Shown one piece after another: positions 1-4,860 of a DNA stretch of 8,779 nt; positions within the stretch are counted from its first letter, which is position 1, and the number at the start of each line of letters is the position of its first letter. The DNA is taken from the NCBI GenBank assembly GCA_005877345.1, contig VBPR01000200.1, positions 1 to 8,779 of the forward strand. The letters run 5' to 3'. This DNA comes from Nitrososphaerota archaeon (lineage in GTDB: Archaea; Thermoproteota; Nitrososphaeria; Nitrososphaerales; Nitrososphaeraceae). The notes below the pieces were generated by a model. The model was not told where the DNA came from. It searched no databases and saw only the letters and a list, made by a program, of their open reading frames with translations. The translations under genes and the position numbers were made by a program.

Positions 1-570
1 TCCGTATTAAAGAAATGCATGGATCCGGAGATCCCAGTCAATATAGTGGATTTGGGTTTAATCTATGGTGTAAACATAAATGAATCAAACGATGTCGATG
101 TTGAAATGACAATGACGACAAGGGGTTGCCCACTTCATGATACCCTGGTTAGTGATGTTAAGAGATATATAGGAAAAATTGATGGCGTAGGCAACATTAA
201 TGTCTCAATAGTCTGGGATCCACCCTGGAATATAGAAAGAATAGAACCTTCGGTGAGAGAGAAACTAGGATTTGAAAAACCAAAATTGAGGTTTCAAGTT
301 GATTATGAAAAGTACCAACCGTTGCAAAAGGGCAGGTTGATTACACAGGAGGATGGTTCGTTAATTCTTGAAAATGAAAAAGAGCAGAGATTTATGGTCA
401 ATCAGGCAATCGTTGATTTTTGGAATAGTTGTGAGGGAACAAAAACTATTACTCAGTTAGCGGATCATTTTTCATCCAAATTGGGATTATCAAGGCAGCA
501 GGTCGAACAAGAAGTAGTTCAACTCGTACAACAGTTGCTTGAATCTGAATTATTAAGACCGCAACAATAA
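1..570 (+). CDS. SufT/MIP18-like (DUF59) iron-sulfur assembly protein fused to a PqqD-like domain, 5' partial
   Basis: The frame is open to the left edge, and the codons before the first ATG (position 19) continue the family alignment (SVLKKC then MDPEIPVNIVDLGLIY), so that Met is internal and the true start lies outside the window. Counting from it, residues 1-86 are a DUF59 domain: DPEIPVNIVDLGLIY, TTRGCPLHD with the conserved Cys37, and WDPPW (66-70) leading to the REKLGFE end. DUF59 proteins act in cytosolic Fe-S cluster maturation. Residues about 97-182 resemble PqqD: a beta-rich start, a NQAIVDFWNSCEGTKTITQL segment, then two helices ending in LLESELLRP. PqqD-type domains bind peptide leaders in RiPP pathways, but no such pathway is visible here. 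The fusion is clear; its client is unknown. The methyltransferase-like gene starts 11 bases downstream, suggesting cotranscription. Confidence 0.85.
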   Translation, partial: SVLKKCMDPEIPVNIVDLGLIYGVNINESNDVDVEMTMTTRGCPLHDTLVSDVKRYIGKIDGVGNINVSIVWDPPWNIERIEPSVREKLGFEKPKLRFQVDYEKYQPLQKGRLITQEDGSLILENEKEQRFMVNQAIVDFWNSCEGTKTITQLADHFSSKLGLSRQQVEQEVVQLVQQLLESELLRPQQ

Positions 571-581
571 AGAATTAAATA

Positions 582-1184
582 TTGTGTTCCCAAACCAGTA
601 TCGTTTCAATGATATCTACTTTTGATAAAGTATTAGTAGAACTAGGAGTGGGTGATGGCCAATTATTAGCGAAGATTCTTGAATACAGTAATAGTCCAAA
701 CACATGCTATGTAGGTATTGAGATCGATCCCAAACAAATTCAAAAGGCCCGCGATAAATTGAGAGGGAGAAATATTTACTTGATTAATGATTCTTTTGAA
801 AACGCACTTTCATATTTTCCAGATGATTATGTAGATGAGTTTATTTTTGTGCTCCCACCACCAAGCTACATAGACAAAAGTATGGAAAGTCAATGGATCT
901 TATTGTATAAAAACATCTACAAGAAATTGAAAGAAAAGGGAACTCTAACTATTGTTACAGAAATAATAAATGATTTGCTAGGACCCGTATCTGACATTGA
1001 ATTTAGATCATGGAAGAATTGGTTAAGTTCAAAGTTTGTCACTATTGGTTTTATAATAAAAGAAATGTTTGATGATAGTCCCTGTCACTATAGCTCTCAC
1101 TTTCTAGATCAATTTAAGGCAGACCAATTGAGAATAAAATTAATTACGCTAATTTTAGCAAAATCTAATTCTCAAACAATTTAA
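582..1184 (+). CDS. class I SAM-dependent methyltransferase-like protein (distantly TrmB-like)
   Basis: This 200-aa protein has a Rossmann-type SAM site. Motif I is VLVELGVGDG (17-26), followed by YVGIEIDP (43-50) with the acidic residue ending strand 2, and IYLINDSFENAL (65-76). This order resembles tRNA guanine-N7 methyltransferase (TrmB), but where TrmB has its FPDPWPK motif this protein has VLPPPSYIDK (90-99), so substrate and even catalytic activity are uncertain. The C-terminal third is a mixed helix/strand region without known motifs. The start is ambiguous. TTG at 582 is the longest option and lies 11 bases after the SufT-PqqD stop. ATG at 609 (residue 10) has an AT-rich TATA-like stretch (574-583) about 30 bases upstream and also leaves motif I intact. 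Neither has a Shine-Dalgarno sequence. Probably cotranscribed with the upstream gene. Confidence 0.75.
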   Translation: MCSQTSIVSMISTFDKVLVELGVGDGQLLAKILEYSNSPNTCYVGIEIDPKQIQKARDKLRGRNIYLINDSFENALSYFPDDYVDEFIFVLPPPSYIDKSMESQWILLYKNIYKKLKEKGTLTIVTEIINDLLGPVSDIEFRSWKNWLSSKFVTIGFIIKEMFDDSPCHYSSHFLDQFKADQLRIKLITLILAKSNSQTI

Positions 1185-1199
1185 CATAACTACAGTTTT

Positions 1200-1607
1200 T
1201 TAGCTCTTACTTCTATGTAGTAACATGACGTGATCGTCCAAACATTCTCTTGAACAAAATATTGAGTAGCAATTGGCATGTTTGCATGGAATAGGGTCGG
1301 CATGATTAAACTTTCTATTACAATAAGTACAAAAAGATTCTAGTTTTGTAATTTTATAGTTGGAAATAATACCTCCACAATTTCTTTTTTCTTTAAACCA
1401 TTTTACATCTACATTTTGTTTTTCGGCAAAAGTCATAACTATATCATAAGCTTCATAGAAACCTTGAGCGAAAAATTCTCGATAAGATATTCTAATATTA
1501 TTTTTTCTGGAATACGAGAAAGAGACGATCCATTTTTCGTAAGGAATAATATTTTTTTCATCTATAGCTGGAGCAATTTCTCTGCCCAATTGTTCATGAT
1601 CCTTCAA
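1200..1607 (-). CDS. uncharacterised protein with C-terminal eight-ligand zinc finger (MYND/HIT-like)
   Basis: The first 90 residues of this 135-aa protein match nothing I recognise; they are rich in aromatic and basic residues. The C-terminus has regularly spaced metal ligands: C93-x2-C96-x11-C108-x4-C113-x4-C118-x3-C122-x3-H126-x4-H131. The FCSRECLDDH string (117-126) resembles the second half of MYND/HIT treble-clef fingers (YCSxxCxxxxH), so a cross-braced fold with two zinc ions is likely. Such modules usually mediate protein or nucleic-acid contacts. The start is TTG at 1607 because an in-frame stop lies nine bases upstream and the next in-frame Met is residue 58. A weak TATA-like element (1634-1643) sits about 31 bases upstream, fitting a nearly leaderless transcript. 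The gene is divergent from the 47-aa zinc protein at 1751. Function unknown. Confidence 0.7.
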   Translation of the reverse strand: MKDHEQLGREIAPAIDEKNIIPYEKWIVSFSYSRKNNIRISYREFFAQGFYEAYDIVMTFAEKQNVDVKWFKEKRNCGGIISNYKITKLESFCTYCNRKFNHADPIPCKHANCYSIFCSRECLDDHVMLLHRSKS

Positions 1608-1633
1608 CGCTTTTTAGTAATGCTCTTACTATC

Positions 1634-1643
1634 AAATATATGT
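1634..1643 (-). promoter_or_regulatory. TATA-like element of the 135-aa zinc-finger gene
   Basis: Read on the minus strand this is ACATATATTT, centred about 31 bases before the TTG start at 1607. The spacing is slightly long for a leaderless transcript, and the surroundings are AT-rich, so the call is tentative. Confidence 0.35.
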
Positions 1644-1720
1644 TTTCGATAATAAATTTAATTCAATTTTGTAGGAATATATCTATTAAATATGATAGCC
1701 TCGTGTGGACCATTGAGTGG

Positions 1721-1728
1721 TTTATAAG
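1721..1728 (+). promoter_or_regulatory. TATA box of the 47-aa zinc microprotein
   Basis: TTTATAAG is centred about 26 bases upstream of the TTG start at 1751, the spacing expected for an archaeal leaderless gene whose transcript begins at the start codon. It stands out in a less AT-rich stretch (TCGTGTGGACCATTGAGTGG precedes it). It is independent support that the short reading frame downstream is expressed. Confidence 0.6.
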
Positions 1729-1750
1729 AACCTAGCATAATTATTTCTAA

Positions 1751-1894
1751 TTGGAAAATACCTGTGCATATTGTGGTAAATATTTTCATGGAGAAAGTTG
1801 GCCCCACGTAGAGGGAAACTCAAACATGGGTGTTATGAAAATAGAAAATTTTTGCTGTGAAGAACACAGAAATTTATTTCTGGAATCTACGTAA
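1751..1894 (+). CDS. 47-aa putative zinc-binding microprotein
   Basis: A short frame starting with TTG directly after an in-frame stop (1748-1750) and ending with TAA encodes 47 residues. It begins MENTCAYCGKYFHGE and ends FCCEEHRNLFLEST. Likely metal ligands are C5, C8, C35 or C36, and H39 (CxxC...CxxH or CxxxH); H13 and H19 are extra candidates. The layout recalls half of a treble clef or a small zinc ribbon, and the FCCEEH end echoes the FCSREC...H end of the divergent 135-aa protein. The TATA box at 1721-1728 is at leaderless spacing, which argues against a chance frame. It is too short to assign to a family. It could instead be the remnant of a longer gene, though no in-frame homologous sequence is visible upstream. 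Confidence 0.6.
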   Translation: MENTCAYCGKYFHGESWPHVEGNSNMGVMKIENFCCEEHRNLFLEST

Positions 1895-1905
1895 GTTATT
1901 ACTTT

Positions 1906-2191
1906 TTAATTCCCAAACATCTGACCTAGATTGTTACGCATACTGCCCAAAAATCCTTTTCTACTCTCTTTCTTTTTGACAACATAATGATCTAAGGTTT
2001 GAAGGTCTGTTGTCTTTCAATGACCCGTTAATGTGTTCAAAAAAGGGACCATTACTTCCTCTAAATTTAACAGAACATTTTTGACATCTATGATGTGAGC
2101 GTTCTAGTACAGTTTGTCGTATACTCAGTGTTAAACTTTCATACTTCTTTTTATCAATATTTCCACTATTCCCAGTGCCAAAAAAAGACAA
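1906..2191 (-). pseudogene. decayed HNH endonuclease-family gene
   Basis: From a TTG at 2191 the protein begins MSFFGTGNSGN, then RQTVLERSHHRCQKC with C36-x2-C39, FFEHINGS and DNRPSNLRSLC. This is the usual order of small HNH proteins: zinc CxxC, the first catalytic His within a D/EHI-N-G motif, and the NLRxLCxxCH segment. The expected second CxxC-H is collapsed to CCQ, and the frame stops at 1961 after 76 aa. In another frame of the same strand the sequence continues as KKKESRKGFLGSMRNNLGQM up to a TAA at 1906, which looks like the original basic C-terminus. The simplest reading is loss of about two codons (the two x residues) plus a frameshift, giving an inactive gene. A shorter functional zinc protein cannot be excluded. 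It converges on the 47-aa gene. Confidence 0.65.
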
Positions 2192-2462
2192 TGTTTTGTC
2201 TACAATAAAGCCAAAAATAACTTTTGCTATCCCAGGTCCTATAACCTATTTAAGGAAAAGTGGAGTGGCATCGATCCAAATATCGACCTTATATCCATAT
2301 AATTAGTGAAATTGTACTCTTAATGAATGAAACACTTAATGCAATTTTATTATTAAAAAAATTTTCACAAACCAAGTCAAACCGTATCCTGTATTAATTA
2401 ATTTTCAAAAATCTATTTTATTTCAGTTACTCAGCTATTGGTGAGAAGAGTATCAAACCCTT
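2192..2462. other. AT-rich intergenic stretch without recognised gene
   Basis: No coding frame or RNA fold is recognisable here. A TATA-like CTTAAATAGG on the minus strand (about 2245-2254) lies roughly 55-60 bases before the HNH pseudogene start and could be its relic promoter. Runs of A and T near 2350 and 2405 could end transcripts from the secreted-protein gene at 2463. Confidence 0.4.
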
Positions 2463-2756
2463 CTAGTTGGGCGTGATTAATTCGAATGGTGCATCATAAT
2501 TTTCTAACTTGCATACCGATCCGGGCAAACATACAACACCATAAGCAAGAACATTATTACATTCCAGATCCTTATAGGGGGTACTCTTTACACACTTGTT
2601 AATTTGCTGCCTTTCAGTATTTACTTGTCCTTTATGATCTTGCTCATTTCTGCTGTTCTCCGCCTTGGCTGGTGGCATTCCGTTAAACATCGCATTCGAC
2701 ACCAGCGTTATTGCAAGTGCTGATATTAAAATAATTGTCATACTAACATTTTTCAT
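2463..2756 (-). CDS. small secreted protein with four cysteines
   Basis: This predicted 97-aa protein starts MKNVSM, followed by a hydrophobic core (TIILISALAITLVSNAM) and an AKA-E signal-peptidase-like site near residue 32. The exported part is short and polar, with cysteines at about 55, 66, 76 and 82 (spacing x10, x9, x5), enough for two disulfides or one metal site. An ATG seven codons further upstream (2777) is also in frame, but it overlaps the AT-rich element 2778-2787, which is centred 26 bases before the ATG at 2756. I therefore take 2756 as the start of a leaderless mRNA. No family is recognised. Short exported proteins of this form are common in soil ammonia-oxidising archaea. It stands alone, between the HNH remnant and the tRNA. 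Confidence 0.7.
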   Translation of the reverse strand: MKNVSMTIILISALAITLVSNAMFNGMPPAKAENSRNEQDHKGQVNTERQQINKCVKSTPYKDLECNNVLAYGVVCLPGSVCKLENYDAPFELITPN

Positions 2757-2777
2757 TATCTTGATTTTTCTATACAT

Positions 2778-2787
2778 GATATATTAG
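2778..2787 (-). promoter_or_regulatory. TATA box of the small secreted protein gene
   Basis: On the minus strand this reads CTAATATATC, centred about 26 bases before the ATG at 2756. The position fits a leaderless transcript and decides between the two in-frame ATG codons. Confidence 0.55.
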
Positions 2788-2872
2788 AGGTGCGTTACAA
2801 CAATTAGTAAAAAAAAATGTGGATCTTGTTGCGAAATTTCTTTCTGTGAATTTATTCTATAACAAAAATTTG

Positions 2873-2925
2873 AAAAAGTTAAAAATAGACCTTTAAAGGC
2901 AAATATTCTAGTCAGAAATACAAAA
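2873..2925 (-). terminator. T-rich termination region after tRNA-Ala
   Basis: Downstream of the tRNA the minus strand has TTTT right after the 3' end (2922-2925), a short palindrome CCTTTAAAGG (2890-2899) and two T5 runs (2881-2885, 2873-2877). Archaeal RNA polymerase terminates at oligo-T tracts, so these are plausible stop points. The palindrome is too short to be convincing as a hairpin. Confidence 0.35.
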
Positions 2926-2927
2926 GA

Positions 2928-3035
2928 TGGACCGAGTGGGATTTGAACCCACGACCACCTACGTTTCCTCTGTAAATGCTACAAAATTTCATTTACATGC
3001 AAGGCAGGTATTCTACCAGGCTAAACTATCGGCCC
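2928..3035 (-). tRNA. tRNA-Ala (anticodon UGC) with a 34-nt intron
   Basis: The minus strand folds into a complete cloverleaf. The acceptor GGGCCGA pairs with TCGGTCC, including G3-U70, the alanine identity pair, with discriminator A73. The D arm is GTTT/GAAT with a GG in the loop. The anticodon stem CCTGC/GTAGG encloses a CTTGCAC loop with anticodon TGC, the variable loop is TGGTC, and the T arm is GTGGG-TTCAAAT-CCCAC. The mature RNA is 74 nt without encoded CCA. An intron (2964-2997) interrupts the loop between positions 37 and 38, the usual archaeal site. It forms a perfect 8-bp stem (TGTAAATG with CATTTACA) around an 11-nt loop. Exons are 2998-3035 and 2928-2963. The bulge-helix-bulge cut by the splicing endonuclease is imperfect: I find about three pairs in the central helix. 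Confidence 0.93.
2964..2997 (-). other. intron of tRNA-Ala at position 37/38
   Basis: Thirty-four bases lie between A37 and C38. An internal 8-bp stem is followed by GAGGAAA, which can pair weakly with the 5' side of the anticodon loop to place both splice sites in bulges. Boundaries are set by restoring a seven-base anticodon loop (CTTGCAC) and a paired stem. Confidence 0.8.
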
Positions 3036-3060
3036 AATAAACAGAATATTTTTTTGGTTG

Positions 3061-3070
3061 ATAATTTAAG
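3061..3070 (-). promoter_or_regulatory. TATA box of tRNA-Ala
   Basis: On the minus strand this reads CTTAAATTAT, lying 26-35 bases upstream of the tRNA 5' end. That is the normal position for an archaeal TATA box if transcription starts at or just before the mature end. Confidence 0.55.
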
Positions 3071-3659
3071 TGCTTTTAATTAATTATCGATTAGTAAATT
3101 CCATTCCATGTTGCAACTTTTAGTTACGTGAATGCAAAACATACATCATATGAACATATGGATTGAACCAGAAGACCAAAATATGTTTCTATGAACAAGA
3201 ACATGAATAAGAAAATCGAAATCAATTTCATTTTCATTCCTAATCTTTAGATCTGAAAAATATACGAATCGTATCTTAAAAGTCTACCATATAATAGATT
3301 GTATTCTGGTTTTTTATTTTAAATAGGTATTTACATAGGTCATACCAGTGTGAAATAATGTTAGCCTTTCGTTAACCTCGGACATGCAAAAATGTGATGT
3401 CAACTACAGGCTACTTTTAAGATCATTTTACTCTATATTTGATAAATAATTTGTTCTCTAATTTCATGTTTCACTTTTAAAAAGTGGAAAAAATGCAGTC
3501 ATATATTCTGGACTGGTATGTAAAGCGAATTAGAAATGCGATAAAAATACCGTGTTTCTATATACCGTCTGAATTTCACGAATAGTTTCATCAGGAATGA
3601 AGCACCAAATATGAATTATTCAAAACAAATAATAAGATTCTTGATTTGAATGAAATAAA
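3071..3659. other. gene-free AT-rich intergenic region
   Basis: About 590 bases without a supported gene. Frames are very short; the longest I noted on the plus strand is 30 codons (3493-3585), without a TATA box at the right distance. A TATA-like TTTTAAATA lies near 3317-3325, so a small RNA starting near 3347-3352 is possible but unsupported. Small symmetric elements occur: CATATG twice (3147-3160) and CACTTTTAAAAAGTG (3472-3486). The region may hold an untranslated RNA or be the debris of a lost gene; the sequence alone does not tell. Confidence 0.4.
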
Positions 3660-3676
3660 TCGAAATTAGCACAATT

Positions 3677-3693
3677 ATCAATCAGACATTGAT
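3677..3693. promoter_or_regulatory. inverted repeat ATCAAT-N5-ATTGAT upstream of the TATA element
   Basis: A perfect 6-bp inverted repeat with a 5-base spacer ends 8 bases before the TATA-like element at 3701. It has the form of a dimeric winged-helix or HTH operator in the position used by archaeal activators, or by repressors blocking TFB/TBP. It overlaps the second TCGAAAT repeat by one base. Confidence 0.4.
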
Positions 3694-3700
3694 CGAAATG

Positions 3701-3707
3701 CTTTTAG
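3701..3707 (+). promoter_or_regulatory. TATA-like element of the ferredoxin-domain gene
   Basis: CTTTTAG is centred 27 bases before the ATG at 3731, which predicts a leaderless transcript. The match to an archaeal TATA box is partial, which would suit a regulated promoter. Confidence 0.45.
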
Positions 3708-3730
3708 CACATGTCGAAATTAGTTGAGTT

Positions 3731-4768
3731 ATGTCCGCTCTGTTGAGAGATCGCGTTTGGGTTATGCTTTCGGAGGTGGCAAAAAGAGGGGTCTATCCCT
3801 TACATGGATCTAGATTAGGAATTTTCAGAATACCGGTTGAAATAACAGGGCATTCTGATGTTAGTGCTATAATCAATAGTCTAAAGAGTTCTGGATTTAA
3901 GGTTGATTCGTACGCAGATCGGATCTATGTTACAGACAAATGGACAGAAAGCGGTACAGAAAGCGGTATTGATGCAACAACTAAACAAGCGGTTGAAGCA
4001 AACTTAGAAATAACAGTTGAAATTGTCACAGGAGACGTTGTAGATATTATTTATCAAATCAAGCCCTTGGAATACTTTGGTGATCACTATTGGATTAAAA
4101 ATTATAGACAAAAAACAGATACTAAAGCAAAAATAATTATCGACACAATAATATGGAATACTAAAATCGGTGATAAACTGATTGATCATTTTAAAAAGTC
4201 ACAAAAATTATCACCTGATGATGCACTAAAAAAATTAGATGAAATGACCCCACTCAAAATGAAACCAATATCTCGAGAGGCATCTCTCACCCAGGATGTG
4301 AAAGCTCTAGACAAGAATGTACCTCAACCTCAAGTTCAAGCAAGTCCACCTTCTGCCACAACGGCTACACAGACTCCTCCAGCAATGACAGGTGGAAATA
4401 CGACCATCTCTCTTGTCGGGACAGGAAATTCATATTCAAAGATAGAAGGTCCAATAGACCCTGATTTCAAATCAAAACGCCAGGTAACGGGAACGTATCA
4501 AGGAATAAAAGTATGGGGTCCAATTGATCCTCCAGGACAGGTTGGAATTTGGGGAACAGAGGTTACAGTAGATTTCGATATTTGCATTGCTGATGGTGCC
4601 TGCATTGAGGCTTGTCCGGTAAATGTATTTGAATGGATAGATACACCAGGACATCCTGCTTCAGAAAAAAAACCATTCATGATTAGAGAAAAAGACTGCA
4701 TTTTTTGTATGGCCTGTGAAAATGTTTGTCCTCCCCAGTGCGTAAAGATATTCCAAAGAAATCAATAG
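3731..4768 (+). CDS. zinc-ferredoxin-like 3Fe-4S/4Fe-4S protein with a long N-terminal extension
   Basis: Residues about 240-345 form a thaumarchaeal/Sulfolobus-type ferredoxin: KIEGPIDPDFK, IKVWGPIDPPG, VDFDICIADGACIEACPVN and DTPGHPASEKK, then the second cluster site. Cluster ligands are C285-x2-D288-x2-C291-x3-C295-P and C323-x2-C326-x2-C329-x3-C333-P. The Asp in the first motif suggests a [3Fe-4S] (or labile 4Fe) cluster beside a normal [4Fe-4S]. The family is normally about 100 residues. Here about 170 ordered residues precede, unlike anything I recognise, with alternating strands (IFRIPVEI, LEITVEIVTG) and a lysine-rich helix, then a Pro/Ala/Thr/Gln linker (about 190-225). The histidines that bind zinc in Sulfolobus ferredoxin are not evident. 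No membrane segment or signal is seen, so it is presumably a cytosolic electron carrier with a partner-binding or regulatory extension. Confidence 0.85.
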   Translation: MSALLRDRVWVMLSEVAKRGVYPLHGSRLGIFRIPVEITGHSDVSAIINSLKSSGFKVDSYADRIYVTDKWTESGTESGIDATTKQAVEANLEITVEIVTGDVVDIIYQIKPLEYFGDHYWIKNYRQKTDTKAKIIIDTIIWNTKIGDKLIDHFKKSQKLSPDDALKKLDEMTPLKMKPISREASLTQDVKALDKNVPQPQVQASPPSATTATQTPPAMTGGNTTISLVGTGNSYSKIEGPIDPDFKSKRQVTGTYQGIKVWGPIDPPGQVGIWGTEVTVDFDICIADGACIEACPVNVFEWIDTPGHPASEKKPFMIREKDCIFCMACENVCPPQCVKIFQRNQ

Positions 4769-4790
4769 GATTCTTAGACTTACAGTGAAC

Positions 4791-4800
4791 CTATAAATAT
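4791..4800 (+). promoter_or_regulatory. TATA box of the glycosyltransferase gene
   Basis: CTATAAATAT is a strong archaeal TATA match in the 92-base gap after the ferredoxin gene. Its centre is 25 bases before an ATG at 4820 and 65 bases before the TTG at 4861 used for the glycosyltransferase, so the transcript has either a leader of about 40 bases or a start at 4820 that is now out of frame. Confidence 0.6.
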
Positions 4801-4860
4801 TTACTTGTATATTTTTACAATGGGGAGTGATAGAAGATAATATCAGAATTTAGCGGATTT

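Larger units (their letters stand above)
3660..3723 (+). repeat. three TCGAAAT direct repeats around the promoter of the ferredoxin-domain gene
   Basis: TCGAAAT occurs at 3660, 3693 and 3714. The first and third continue as TAG; the first and second are each followed by TAGCAC (directly, or after GCTTT). Starts are 33 and 21 bases apart, near three and two helical turns, so a protein could bind them on one face. The second copy abuts the TATA-like element and the third lies between it and the start codon, as expected for repressor sites. This is inference from position and repetition. Confidence 0.45.

Noticed and set aside
19..21. Met at 19 as start of the SufT-PqqD protein
   Set aside because: It sits inside the DUF59 domain; the usual preceding helix begins in the codons before it and beyond the window.
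1416..1652. Plus-strand frame of 78 codons opposite the 135-aa zinc-finger gene
   Set aside because: It is antisense to a gene with coherent zinc ligands; its translation is a Phe/Ser/Ile-rich string with no motif.
3147..3160. Two CATATG hexamers separated by two bases
   Set aside because: Short symmetric AT-rich words are frequent in this DNA, and no gene start lies at a suitable distance.
3472..3486. CACTTTTAAAAAGTG near-palindrome as a terminator or operator
   Set aside because: It would leave almost no loop, and no gene ends or begins nearby; probably chance symmetry in AT-rich sequence.
3493..3585. 30-aa plus-strand frame in the long intergenic region
   Set aside because: It has no TATA box at leaderless distance, no recognisable motif, and lies in AT-rich DNA where short frames are expected.
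4004..4701. Minus-strand frames opposite the ferredoxin-domain gene
   Set aside because: They are shadows of a gene with clear ferredoxin motifs and have no motifs or promoters of their own.
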